From an uncultured Flavobacteriales bacterium (GTDB lineage Bacteria; Bacteroidota; Bacteroidia; Flavobacteriales_G; Salibacteraceae): a DNA stretch of 45,882 bases. Positions 32,870-43,100 of this stretch are shown one piece after another. The position numbers and the translations under genes were made by a program. The stretch covers positions 1-45,882 of the forward strand of contig CAJXZP010000003.1 of the NCBI GenBank assembly GCA_913062955.1, written 5' to 3'. Numbering within the stretch: the first letter of the stretch is position 1; the number at the start of each line of letters is the position of its first letter. The notes under the pieces are model-generated. The model worked only from the letters and a program-made list of their open reading frames with translations, did no database searches and had not been told where the DNA came from.

Positions 32870-33451
32870 ATGAAAAGAATTACCGTTTTTTGCGCTTCAA
32901 GTATTGGGATCGAGACAATTTATGAAACCCAAGCCACACTCCTTGGACAAACATTGGCCAAGCAAAATATAGAATTAGTGTATGGAGGTGCCAATATTGG
33001 ATTGATGGGGGCGGTAGCTAATGGTGCATTAATGGAACATGGGAAGGTTATTGGAGTTTTGCCCCAATTCTTAGCCGCCAAAGAAATCGCACATGAAAGC
33101 CTAACCGAACTCATTATTGTGGAGAGTATGCACGAAAGAAAAACCAAAATGAATGAATTGTGTGACGGGGTCATTTCTTTACCCGGTGGACTTGGAACAT
33201 TAGAAGAGTTTTTCGAAATGATGACTTGGGCGCAATTGGGGCTTCATAAAAAACCAATGGGACTCCTGAATGTGGATGGATATTTTGATTCTTTGATACA
33301 TATGATCCAGACCATGGTAGCTAAAGGTTTTCTAAAACCATCCGACCAAAATTTATTAATAGTCAGTAACACCGTGGACGACCTACTGCAAAAAATGAAA
33401 AATTATGTCGCTCCAACCACTATTCAATGGATCGATAAAGAAACGGTTTGA
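32870..33451 (+). CDS. LOG-family (TIGR00730) Rossmann-fold protein
   Basis: 193 residues matching the LOG / lysine-decarboxylase-like family throughout: RITVFCASS at the start, ELVYGGANIGLMGAVANGAL, VIGVLPQFL, MHERKTKMNELCDGVISLPGGLGTLEEFFEMMTWAQLGLHKKP. The catalytic PGGxGTxxE motif is intact (LPGGLGTLEE). Members hydrolyse cytokinin riboside 5'-monophosphates or other nucleotide 5'-monophosphates to the base and ribose phosphate. Cytoplasmic; single gene. Confidence 0.92.
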   Translation: MKRITVFCASSIGIETIYETQATLLGQTLAKQNIELVYGGANIGLMGAVANGALMEHGKVIGVLPQFLAAKEIAHESLTELIIVESMHERKTKMNELCDGVISLPGGLGTLEEFFEMMTWAQLGLHKKPMGLLNVDGYFDSLIHMIQTMVAKGFLKPSDQNLLIVSNTVDDLLQKMKNYVAPTTIQWIDKETV

Positions 33452-33547
33452 TACTAAGAGTCTTCAGCACATGGATAGAATGTTTATTGTACCCGTAAGG
33501 TGTAGGCGCAAGAAATAAATCAAAGAAGATATTTTTTTTGAGTGTCA

Positions 33548-34201
33548 TTATTCAATATGATAATCGACAAGAGTTCCGATTAGTTTTATACCCGATAAAT
33601 ATCCGTAGCTTCTTTGCAGCATTCCAATAGAAGAAAAGTAGTTTGTATCTGCCGTAAGTATAGCGCCAAATGCGGGCCAAGTGTTATGATTCGCTGTCAT
33701 TTGAATACCATTGAACGTATCTCCGAAGACCGTATTAACGCCTTCAAATACGGAAAACTCTTCCCAATAATGATACGCGGTATCCCTGTCCGAAAAACCA
33801 TAATGACTATTATACAATCCTGAATAATAATTGTTTGCAGGGCATATTAATCGACCGCTCTGAGATACGACTTCACCTTCATTGATCCTTCGGTAATAAA
33901 TAGCGTTGGGTGTTGGCACATTTGATTTGAAAACAAAATAGGTATCCTCATTCATCAAAGTATCACCAATTATTTTTACGGTATCTATTGTATTATTATC
34001 GATGATCGCCCCATTTGGTTGATGGGTATCAAATTCATATACCCAAAATGAACCGATGGACATTGGGAAATAGATATTGGAAATAGTGCCTACGTTTACG
34101 GGGGGAGTTTCGGGGGGAACTATGGGATGAATAGTAGAATCTTTTTTGCAGGAATAAAGTCCAAGGAGCAGTATGTTGAATAATACAATACTTTTTTTCA
34201 T
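33548..34201 (-). CDS. Hypothetical lipoprotein
   Basis: 217 residues. Lipobox GLYSC-KKD gives lipidated Cys18. After a Pro-rich linker the chain begins ISNIYFPMSIGSFWVYEFDT, an opening seen in many Bacteroidota lipoproteins of unknown function, and continues with strands and aromatic residues. It probably sits on the inner face of the outer membrane, since no surface-export signal of the Lys-(Asp/Glu)2 type follows the Cys clearly. It ends about 100 bases from the convergent LOG-family gene. Confidence 0.7.
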   Translation of the reverse strand: MKKSIVLFNILLLGLYSCKKDSTIHPIVPPETPPVNVGTISNIYFPMSIGSFWVYEFDTHQPNGAIIDNNTIDTVKIIGDTLMNEDTYFVFKSNVPTPNAIYYRRINEGEVVSQSGRLICPANNYYSGLYNSHYGFSDRDTAYHYWEEFSVFEGVNTVFGDTFNGIQMTANHNTWPAFGAILTADTNYFSSIGMLQRSYGYLSGIKLIGTLVDYHIE

Positions 34202-34361
34202 AGGTGAATAACGACTAGAAATTGGAAATATTATTCTGTGTCCGTATTCAGGTGGATACCCAAATATTAGATGGGTAGGTTTTAATATGATTTATAGTAT
34301 AAGCTTCCAGAATATTGGCTTTTGTATACCTGTTTTCTATGCATGTAAGGTTCCTCCATCA

Positions 34362-35375
34362 TCAAACCTCCGGATTCAATTCCCGCATAATTTCAGCAAA
34401 CAGTGTATAGGACTTAATTCGATCCTGCGCATCAAATACATGGGTAATGGCTATGAGTTCATCTACTTGAGTGGTTTCCATAAAAGTCTTAACTTTCTTT
34501 TTAACGGTCTCTTTACTGCCAATAAATGCATATTTAGTCATTTGCTGAATGGCCGGTTGTTGAATGATTTGTTGAAGCCGAGCGGTCATATCCGTTGGCG
34601 CTTCAAGTGGACCTCTGTCTCCCGTAAGAATCCCAATTACTCGACCATAGTAAGAGGTCGAAATACGTTCCGCTTCGGCATCGGTATCGGCAATAATGAG
34701 ACTCACCCCTGCTAAGGTATAGGGTTTAGCTAAAGCGTTAGTGGACTGGAATTCGCGGTGGTAAATTTCCAAAGCCGGCATTAATTGAGCGGTAGCAAAA
34801 TGACTCGCAAATGCGTAGGGTAATCCCTTTTTTGCAGCTAGGTGGGCACTATCGGTACTAGAACCCAAAATATATATAGGTACCTCCACACCTTCGGCCA
34901 CCTGAGCCCGTACGGGTTGGGTGATGTTGTCGGTAGAAAAGTAGTTTTGAATTTTTTGGACTTCCTCCGGAAAATTCATGGCTGCTTGGTAAAAATCAGA
35001 CCGTATGGCACTGGCCGTAGCTTGGTCGGTTCCGGGCGCTCTACCTACACCCAAATCAATTCGGTTGGGGTAGAGGGTGCCTAAAGTGCCAAATTGCTCG
35101 GCAATAATTAAGGGGGAATGATTGGGTAGCATTATCCCTCCAGATCCCACTCGGATGCGCTGGGTTCCTTCGGCAATTTTACCGATCAAAATAGCCGTAG
35201 CGCTACTTCCAATGGCATCTGAATTATGGTGCTCAGCCAACCAATATCGGGTATATCCTTCGGTATCGGCTAATTGGGCCAATGCGACTGAATCAGCGAG
35301 AGTTTGACCCAAAGTTTTCCCTTTGGATATCACAGCTAAATCTAAAATGGAGTACGCGGTTTTTTTGTTTCCCAT
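34362..35375 (-). CDS. LLM-class flavin-dependent oxidoreductase (luciferase-like, YhbW/MsnO8 type)
   Basis: 337 residues with the bacterial luciferase-like barrel: SILDLAVISKGKTLGQTLADSV at the N-terminus, YWLAEHHNSDAIGSSATAILIG, RIRVGSGGIMLPNHSPLIIAEQFGTL, NRIDLGVGRAPGTD and IYILGSSTDSAHLAAKKGLPYAFASH. This is the group that includes E. coli YhbW and MsnO8-like proteins. Expected to use reduced flavin supplied by a separate reductase; the substrate is unknown. The gene is single. Confidence 0.92.
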   Translation of the reverse strand: MGNKKTAYSILDLAVISKGKTLGQTLADSVALAQLADTEGYTRYWLAEHHNSDAIGSSATAILIGKIAEGTQRIRVGSGGIMLPNHSPLIIAEQFGTLGTLYPNRIDLGVGRAPGTDQATASAIRSDFYQAAMNFPEEVQKIQNYFSTDNITQPVRAQVAEGVEVPIYILGSSTDSAHLAAKKGLPYAFASHFATAQLMPALEIYHREFQSTNALAKPYTLAGVSLIIADTDAEAERISTSYYGRVIGILTGDRGPLEAPTDMTARLQQIIQQPAIQQMTKYAFIGSKETVKKKVKTFMETTQVDELIAITHVFDAQDRIKSYTLFAEIMRELNPEV

Positions 35376-35667
35376 AATTTCAGTATTGAAAGATGCAAAA
35401 ATAACTAGGAAATTGGATCCCTATTTTTAAGCCATAAATATTAATGGAAAGAATAACCTTTCTTGATTATGAGAGGTGTTCAAGTACTTGGAATTGAAGT
35501 GCCCACTAGCCCTTGATATATCCTAATTTTTTTGAATTGGGTGGTTTGATTCATTTATTGTTCTCTATTCTGCTGTGGAGGGAATTAGGAAAGTTTAGGA
35601 CAACCGTAATTAAAACCAATAGTTAGGTAACGGGTAAAGTGTAATTTTCGCTTTTCTAATTAGGTAA

Positions 35668-36465
35668 ATGAAAACAAAGGCACGAATAGCATCCATACGG
35701 CAAGCACATACGTTAGACGAGTCCATTACCGGTATACCCACCTTTAAAATATCCACTTTAAAGGGAGTTACCGACTTAGCGTTTCCATTACCCACCAATT
35801 TACGCTTGGGTCATTTGGTAGAACGGATAGTTTCTGAATGGATTAAAACCTCTAGTAACTACTGCTTATTGCATGAAAATGTGCAGTTACTCGAAGGGAA
35901 AATTACCATTGGGGAACTTGATTTTTTGATGGAAGAAATAGATTCAAAGCAGCTTATCCATATGGAACTGGCTTATAAGTTTTATCTATTTGATCCGAGT
36001 ATTTCTAATAAACCGATGCACAACTGGATCGGTCCGAATCGGAATGATTCGTTGAGAGAGAAATTAGAGAAATTAAAAACCAAACAATTTCCGTTGTTGT
36101 TTGATAAGCGTAGTCAAACACAATTACGAACTTTAAACCTAGTAGATGTAAAACAACAGCTATGTTTTTTGGTTTCCTTGTTTATTCCGTATCAAAATAA
36201 AGTGCGTTTTAACGCAAGTTATAAAAAAGCCATCGTAGGTTATTATTTGAATTGGGAGCGTTTTAAGCGTCTGGATCATGCGAATATTTCCTACCATATC
36301 CCTTCCAAAAAGGAATGGGGCATCGATCCGTCTGAAAACGACCAATGGACCGATTTTTATGGGGTAGAAGAGGATATTGCCATTTGTATAGTTGAAAAAC
36401 AAGCCCCCTTGGTTTGGCGTAAATTTGGAGAGAGGTTTGAGGTGTTTTTTGTGACGTGGTGGTAA
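35668..36465 (+). CDS. DUF1853 family protein
   Basis: 265 residues. It fits DUF1853: LRLGHLVERIVSEWI, LLHENVQLLEGKITIGELDFLM, HMELAYKFYLFD, HNWIGPNRNDSLREKLEKLK, and a C-terminal HIPSKKEWGI segment. The E-L-D-F-L and H-x-E-L-A-x-K-F motifs suggest a nuclease-like fold, as proposed for related families, but activity is not established. Predicted cytoplasmic. A TAATTTTCG stretch (35642) is a one-mismatch -7 box about 25 bases before the ATG. Confidence 0.8.
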   Translation: MKTKARIASIRQAHTLDESITGIPTFKISTLKGVTDLAFPLPTNLRLGHLVERIVSEWIKTSSNYCLLHENVQLLEGKITIGELDFLMEEIDSKQLIHMELAYKFYLFDPSISNKPMHNWIGPNRNDSLREKLEKLKTKQFPLLFDKRSQTQLRTLNLVDVKQQLCFLVSLFIPYQNKVRFNASYKKAIVGYYLNWERFKRLDHANISYHIPSKKEWGIDPSENDQWTDFYGVEEDIAICIVEKQAPLVWRKFGERFEVFFVTWW

Positions 36466-36762
36466 GAATAAAGTGTCTTAGGTTAACCCTAGGAATTCCT
36501 CACTGGCGATTGGCTTCAACTATAAATTAATGTGTAGCATACCCCCATACCTTAAATACCTTGGTATTTATTTTTAGAAAATAAATTCAGTTAGGTAGTC
36601 CGGATGTATTTATACGGAAATTGAATTCATTAATGGGGCCTGATCTTTTGATTTCTGCTAGTAAATTATACAAGAAATTGGAAACGATAATTTATCCAAC
36701 GATAGAACAGGTTTATTATGTATTATTGGTTTCAAAATCACACAGGAATTAAATCAGTAAAA

Positions 36763-37611
36763 ATGATCAAAGTAACTAATGCCATAGGGTTTTTGGCAAT
36801 AATACTAGCAGTAAGCTGTGCCACTCCAGAAGAAAAAACGGTAGCAGACTCCCCCCAAGAAAAGGGGATAGAAGAGTCGCCAAAAGAGCTTTTGAAACAA
36901 GCCTATCAGCTTTTTAAAGAGGGGGATGATGAACAATCCATCCAATTAGCCAATCGGGTTTTAGAAATAGGTAGGGAAACCCAAAACGATACATTAATTG
37001 GTCGTGCGCTAACTTCTTTATGTCGCAATTCTCAGCGTAAACTAGATACTACTCGCCTGGCGGAGTTAAGTGTGGAATTACGTGATTTGGCCGTTTCATC
37101 GGGTAATGAACAATGGTTAATGTACATGGCGCATATGAATGCGGAGATGTGGCGACTTATTGGAGATATGGATCGGGCGGAAGAATTTTACAACGAAAGT
37201 ATGCGCATTAGTTCTGAAACAGGTGCAATGGGAATGTATACCATCGATCATTTTAACAAGTCGTTTGTATCCATAGCGAAAGGTGATTTTGAATCCGCAA
37301 ATGCATCAATTCAAAAGTATTACCAACTCAGAAAAGAAGATGATCCAGAATCGGAAGACGCTTACGGCTTGATTGCGTTGGCTTATTTATTAGAACAACA
37401 AAGTAATTACGTAGGAGCCCACGAAGTAGCGGTAGTAACGCGTAGATTGTTTGAAGAACAAAACCTGTTTCCAGAACCACCCGATGAGAAACCATTGTTA
37501 CTCGTGGAGCGAAAAGTAAAAGAAATGTTGGCCCCATCCATATTTGAAGAAATACGTGAAAATTCTGCCTCCGAATCGGTTTCCAGTCTGTTGGATAAAT
37601 ATTTGAAATAA
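36763..37611 (+). CDS. TPR-containing lipoprotein
   Basis: 282 residues from the ATG at 36763, which puts the lipobox LAVSC in the right place (Cys18 or so); a longer frame from 36718 would push the hydrophobic segment inward. After an acidic linker the chain is all-helical with TPR-like pairs (LLKQAYQLFKEGDDEQSIQLANRVLEIG, GDMDRAEEFYNESMRISSE, FESANASIQKYYQLRKED). No C-terminal HTH follows, unlike the tethered regulators with a similar solenoid. Its last 63 bases with the stop codon are repeated exactly at 39830-39894, beyond the next gene. Confidence 0.75.
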   Translation: MIKVTNAIGFLAIILAVSCATPEEKTVADSPQEKGIEESPKELLKQAYQLFKEGDDEQSIQLANRVLEIGRETQNDTLIGRALTSLCRNSQRKLDTTRLAELSVELRDLAVSSGNEQWLMYMAHMNAEMWRLIGDMDRAEEFYNESMRISSETGAMGMYTIDHFNKSFVSIAKGDFESANASIQKYYQLRKEDDPESEDAYGLIALAYLLEQQSNYVGAHEVAVVTRRLFEEQNLFPEPPDEKPLLLVERKVKEMLAPSIFEEIRENSASESVSSLLDKYLK

Positions 37612-37613
37612 AC
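37549..37613 (+). repeat. 65-bp perfect direct repeat R5, left copy (inside gene 3' end)
   Basis: This stretch covers the last 21 codons of the TPR lipoprotein gene including the stop. It is identical, base for base, to 39830-39894. The match ends abruptly on both sides. Confidence 0.97.
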
Positions 37614-37787
37614 CATAAGGAGGTGAACTTCCAGATTTTCATGCGCCTTTTGTCGTTAGATATCTGCCGTTTGTCTTTATCGTGTAAACGATAGAAAAAC
37701 TAAAGAAAAATCACAAAATATCCAATTGAATCCAAAAAGAACAACCGTATTAACTTCTATATTCGTAATACTAAAAGATACTACTTC

Positions 37788-39704
37788 ATGAAAAAAACAA
37801 TGATTTTGGGGGTGCTCATTTTAGGGCTAATCCTACTAGGTGTGAGCTGCAAGAAAGAGAAAGTGCCTGAAAGTTCTTTGACTTCAAATAAAAGCGTTTA
37901 CAAGGAATTAGAAATGGTATTGATAAATGGTCACCATATTGATTTTAAATCTTCCAATTACATTGCAAAAATGGGGAGTGAAGACATTAACTTATTAAAG
38001 GTTAATGATCAGTTGGTTTTTATTATTCCTGAACTAGGATTTGGAAACCATACATTAGAAGTAACAATAGAAGGAACAGATTTTAGTCTTGATTTGAAGG
38101 TCGATCCTAGCGAAACTGTTGCTGATCCAGAAGTTTATTTGGAGTTTATTAGTTCAACTGTTTTGTTGGGTGATTTGAAGGTGTCTGAAATACAGGTGTT
38201 AACATACGGAATGAGTGATACACTGGAAGAGAAGGCCAATAAAAATATTTTAGCAGGTTATTATTCCGAATACACAGCCGCTTATGTGGGAATGAATGGT
38301 CTGGAAAGAGCGTCATTAGCCAAATTTGTAAAGGCCAATGAGGATCTGTTTACATATGAAATGGACTTGACATCGCATGTCGATTCTTTTAATGTAAATA
38401 GGTTTGGAACGGCCAATGTGATACGGTTAAAAGATGCGGTACAAAATATTAGTTCATCCAAGGTGAAACTAGTTGCCTTAGTTGCCATAACAGCCCTAGC
38501 CATTGATGCATGTGTAACCGTACCTAGCCCTTGGACATGTGGTGCGGCAGCGCTTTCAGGCGCAGCCTTAGCGGGGAAAATATATCATCATAATAGTATG
38601 ATTAAAACCTATGTTGATAAGGTTTTTACTCCCGTGTCAATTGAACTGGATGGGATGAACCAAAGGAGTAATGGGATCTTATCTGGGCAGTTATATGCGT
38701 TGAGTGCAATGGTAGAACGTAGAACGTTTTACAATGCAGATATGGGAAGTAAGAATGTGGCTGTGAATGACTTGATCTTAGAGTTGAATGAAAGTGAAAC
38801 TACATGGGCTAAAATAATGTCTATACTACCCATAAGTTTACAAGGAACGTCTGCTCATATAAAAAATACGTACTCCTTCAAAGCGCAATTTATGATGGAA
38901 AAAGGAACGTATTTAAGTATTGGCAATATAAGTAATTCAAAAATTAGTCTAGCTACTCAAAATCAAGTAGATAACGAGCTGCAAGTGACGTTTACGACCA
39001 ACGAGATCACGGATCAATATTTCTCTTTTGATTTATTGTATGACGATGGTGAATTTCAGTTTGCTAAAACCATAAATAAAACCCTAGAAGTACCGGTAAA
39101 TTGTACTTCATCGTTTATTGACACCAGAGATGGTGAAGAATATTGTAAGGTGATCATTGGGAGTCAAACTTGGATGGCAGAAAATCTTCGATTTAATGCC
39201 TATGGTTCTGTTGTAAATCCCAATAATCCAACTTCTAGATATGGACGTTTATACGATTTCCCAACTGTAATGAACGGTGAAACTACAAGTAATACCATTC
39301 CAAGTGGCGTACAAGGTATTTGCCCAAATGGCTGGCATTTACCATCGGATGATGAATGGAAAATTTTGGAGATGAGTTTAGGTATGAGTCAGGTGGATGC
39401 AGATGATTATGGCGGGAATCGGGGAACCAATCAAGGTGTACAAATGAAGTCTGCCACAGGATGGAATAACAATGGAAATGGGACGAATAGTAGTGGGTTT
39501 AATGCTTTACCCGCTGGGGCATTCAATTCATTGGCGAGCCATCAATTCAGACATCTTGGGGAAAGAACCGTTTTTTGGTCTTCCACCAAATACAATATGA
39601 TACCAGGTATTTGTTACCGTTTTTTTCAAGATGTTGAGTTGACATCCAGTCGTTATTTTACACAGACCTACCCGGGCCAATCATGTCGTTGTGTGCAAGA
39701 CTAG
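37788..39704 (+). CDS. FISUMP-domain lipoprotein
   Basis: 638 residues. The lipobox LLGVSC gives lipidated Cys21, followed by KKEK. Residues about 25-110 look like an IPT/Ig-type strand domain; about 125-290 are mostly helical with a hydrophobic Gly/Ala-rich stretch (about 229-262) that might be membrane-active. The C-terminal ~200 residues are a FISUMP domain (TIGR02145-like): DTRDGEEYCKVIIGSQTWMAENL, YGRLYDFPTVM, GICPNGWHLPSDDEWKILE, and FWSSTKYN. Such domains are extracellular with unknown ligands. The gene is the only one between the two 65-bp repeats. Confidence 0.85.
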   Translation: MKKTMILGVLILGLILLGVSCKKEKVPESSLTSNKSVYKELEMVLINGHHIDFKSSNYIAKMGSEDINLLKVNDQLVFIIPELGFGNHTLEVTIEGTDFSLDLKVDPSETVADPEVYLEFISSTVLLGDLKVSEIQVLTYGMSDTLEEKANKNILAGYYSEYTAAYVGMNGLERASLAKFVKANEDLFTYEMDLTSHVDSFNVNRFGTANVIRLKDAVQNISSSKVKLVALVAITALAIDACVTVPSPWTCGAAALSGAALAGKIYHHNSMIKTYVDKVFTPVSIELDGMNQRSNGILSGQLYALSAMVERRTFYNADMGSKNVAVNDLILELNESETTWAKIMSILPISLQGTSAHIKNTYSFKAQFMMEKGTYLSIGNISNSKISLATQNQVDNELQVTFTTNEITDQYFSFDLLYDDGEFQFAKTINKTLEVPVNCTSSFIDTRDGEEYCKVIIGSQTWMAENLRFNAYGSVVNPNNPTSRYGRLYDFPTVMNGETTSNTIPSGVQGICPNGWHLPSDDEWKILEMSLGMSQVDADDYGGNRGTNQGVQMKSATGWNNNGNGTNSSGFNALPAGAFNSLASHQFRHLGERTVFWSSTKYNMIPGICYRFFQDVELTSSRYFTQTYPGQSCRCVQD

Positions 39705-39771
39705 AAATTAGTTTTGTGCCATGGTGTATTAAGAGAAAATAATCCATCTTTCTTGAAACCCGTTAGTTATA

Positions 39772-39800
39772 TATTAACCAGATTAAAGGTTAATAGTTTT
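39772..39800 (+). terminator. Probable terminator of the FISUMP gene
   Basis: TATTAACC (39772-39779) and GGTTAATA (39788-39795) are exact reverse complements around an 8-nt loop, followed by GTTTT. It lies within the segment bounded by the 65-bp repeats. Confidence 0.5.
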
Positions 39801-39829
39801 GGGTTAAGTTGGACGGATCGTTGTTCGTG

Positions 39830-39894
39830 GAAATACGTGAAAATTCTGCCTCCGAATCGGTTTCCAGTCTGTTGGATAAATATTTGAAATAAAC
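39830..39894 (+). repeat. 65-bp perfect direct repeat R5, right copy (gene-tail relic)
   Basis: An exact copy of 37549-37613, including a TAA in the original frame, but with no gene body in front of it. The 2216 bases between the copies (37614-39829) hold just the FISUMP gene and its terminator. Confidence 0.97.
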
Positions 39895-40141
39895 GGATAG
39901 GGAAGTAAAATCTCCCGTTTGCCCATCAGCGAAATGAAATTTCAGGTTGAAAAATGAGGGAGAACATGTATTTAAAGAATGTATAGTTTAAAATATTGAA
40001 TCTGAGATTAAAAAAAACGGACCTGAAAATGTTTAAAATTGAATAGCGTAAAAAGAATTTATTTTCCGGATACTTAGCTGGTTTACAATACGGTATAGCC
40101 AGAGGACCATACAGATGCAGAGACTAGGATGTTATTTAAAA
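39895..40141. other. Intergenic region before the PKD adhesin
   Basis: Together with 39705-39894 this makes a 437-base gap. After the 65-bp repeat, a weak GGGA/TCCC hairpin and a GAAAT/ATTTC hairpin are visible. I see no clear promoter box before the adhesin gene. Confidence 0.5.
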
Positions 40142-43100
40142 ATGAGGGGGGTAAGGTTTGTTGCGGCACTCGTATTTATTTTATTTTCTGTTTCATCCCA
40201 AGCCCAATGTTTTCAAGCTTTTGATGGTTTGGGTGTTTTGCAGAATACGCCTTATTATATTGGATGTAGTGGAGGTGATTACGCCATTTTTGTTCAAACA
40301 GATCTAGCCCTTGGAAATTATACCATTGTGTGGGGAGATGGTACGGCAAATGCTACCGGAGCCTCGTTAACTCCACCTACTTACGTTCAACATACCTATT
40401 CGGCCACCGTAGATACCTTCAATATTACCATTACGGATAACTCCAATGGATGCGTAATCAATGGAGTGGTGGTGATGGAAGAAGCCGTAAATGCCTCTAT
40501 TCAAATACCTGTTGGGGGCGTTACCGTGGTATGCGCCCCATCTCCGATTACATTTATCAATTCGACCACCAATGTTTCTGCCACTACAATTTTTACGTGG
40601 GATTTTGGGGATGGTACCCCTCCGGCTATTTTTAACTCTACTAATGCAGGGTTACCTGTCATTCATGCCTACCAGCGTAATGCGGTAAGTTGTGAAACCG
40701 TAGTTACGCTAACAGCTGAAAATTATTGTAGTTTCGGTAATCCCACCGCAGCCAATTTTTCGCCATTAATGGTATTCGATTTAGATACTGCGGTTATTAA
40801 TGCAAGTGCGAATACCCTCTGTTATCCCGATACCGTAGTGACTTTTGATAATGCAACCATCAAAAACTGTTTGCCTCAAGGAAATGTACAACAACGATAC
40901 GAATACTGGAATTTAGGGGATTACTGGGGTTTAGGATATGATTCCATTATTCCTTGGATTCCCTTTGACCCACCTGCGCAACCTGGACATGCTATTGCCT
41001 TTCCTGGAATTGGTAGCTATACCATCATGATGATTGATAGCAATATGTGTGGACGAGATACTGCTTATAGCACCGTAAATATTATTCCTCCTCCAACTGC
41101 CGGGTTAAATTTGGCCTTTGATTCGGCTTGTGTCGGAGAATTGATAACGATAACCAATAATTCAGGTTCAGGAGCAAATATATATTATTGGGATTTTGGA
41201 GATGGAAATGGGTATAACCAATATGCGGGAAATCCAACTTTTACTTTTCAGGATACAGGCGTAAATTCCATTTCGGTAATTGCAGGAATAAGCGGGACAT
41301 TTGGGGTTTGCCAAGATACAAATCAAACCAATATTTATATTAAATCTTCCCCCGTTGCTTCTTTTGGGTTAGATACGGATCAAGCCTGCGACTCATTAGC
41401 CGTAACCATATCCGATTCCACTTCGGGTGCAGTGGCATGGTCATGGAATTTGGGAAATGGAAATACCTCCGTGGTGGCTAATCCACCCGTTCAATACTAT
41501 AATTCACCGGGTTCTTATTCTATCCTTTTGGATGTCACCCATGCGAATGGCTGTACCGATACCGAAACCAATGTGGTAAATGTATATCCAACGCCAACGG
41601 CAAATTTTATGGCGAATAGTGTTTGTCAAAATGCAGTGGCTTCGTTTACAGATATTTCAGGTTCTCCCGCATCCGACCCTATTAGTTCATGGACCTGGGA
41701 TTTTGGAGATGGAAATTCATATATCGGGCAACATGGTAGCCATATTTATCCAAATGTGGGCGGATTTGCCGTGACATTAATTGTGGCTACTCCCCATTGT
41801 TCAGATACTATTGTTGATTCCGTTTCGGTGGAAACTAAACCAACGGCCATTTTCACGGTTAACGATACCATCGGGTGTAGCCCATTGCTAGTATCCACTA
41901 CAAATTCATCCATTGGGGCTACCAGCTATTCTTGGGATTTTGGGAATGGGTATGGATCCAATCAGATGAATAGTACTTTGTCTTATCTAAATTCAGATAC
42001 GGTGGATACCAATTATACTTTAACTTTAGTAGCCTCCACCACCTTTGGTTGCTTGGATACAGTCACCCTACCTATAACCGTTTATGGAGGTCCAAATTCT
42101 AGTTTTACTAGTAATTCCATTCCCGAATGTGGTCCCGTTGCAGTCCATTTTCAAAATACGTCAACGGGAACAGTCAGTTATTTGTGGGATTTTGGCGATT
42201 CAACCACCACCAGTAATTTAGAAGATCCATCGCATATTTTTGGAAATACAACTTTATTCATTAGCCATTATACCGTAAGTCTAATCGCGACCAATGCAAA
42301 TGGTTGTACAGATACCTCCACACAAGTCATTACCATTTATCCAGAACCTGTTTTTCCATTTTCTACTATTCCGGATTCCGGATGCTCCCCTTTAAAGGTG
42401 ACATTTCCTGCAATAGTTGGGGCGGTTTCTTACGCTTGGGACTTTGGTGATGGTACCACCGCAACAGGGCAATCTCCAACGCATGTTTTTATTAATAATA
42501 CCACCAATAATCAGTTTTTTAATGTGCAGTTAATTGCCGCTTCTCCGTTTGGTTGTTCCGATACAACTATAGAAATTGTAACGGTTTTTCCGGAACCAAC
42601 TTCTGCTTTTTCGGTAAACGACTCCATCGGTTGTGGGCCACTTTCCATAACCATCACCAATAACTCGTTAAATGCAAATTCCTATTTCTGGGATTTTGGG
42701 GATGGGGATACCTCATTAACTAATGCAGGGATTTTAACGCATACCTTTCAAAATATCACTCCCGGACAAGCTATTTATTCGACTCAATTGATAGCCATGA
42801 CCCCAAATGGTTGCTCTGATACCATAACACACAATATCACCGTGCATGAACCGGTTTCCGCTGGATTTATTACTAATACGGCAGGGTGTTCACCCTTAGC
42901 AGCCACTTTTATCAATACCACCCAAGGGGCATCCACCTATTTGTGGAATTTTGGTGATGGTAGTATTTCTTCTTCTGCAAATCCAGCACATTCATTTTTT
43001 AGCGGATCAGTTACCGATACAATTTATCAGGTAACTTTAATCGCATCCTCTTCTTTTGGATGTGCAGATACCTTGATAGATTCTGTTTCTGTGTATCACA

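Noticed and set aside
37614-39829. Insertion sequence between the 65-bp repeats
   Set aside because: No transposase, no terminal inverted repeats, and 65 bases is far longer than a normal target-site duplication. Kept as a cassette or recombination event instead.
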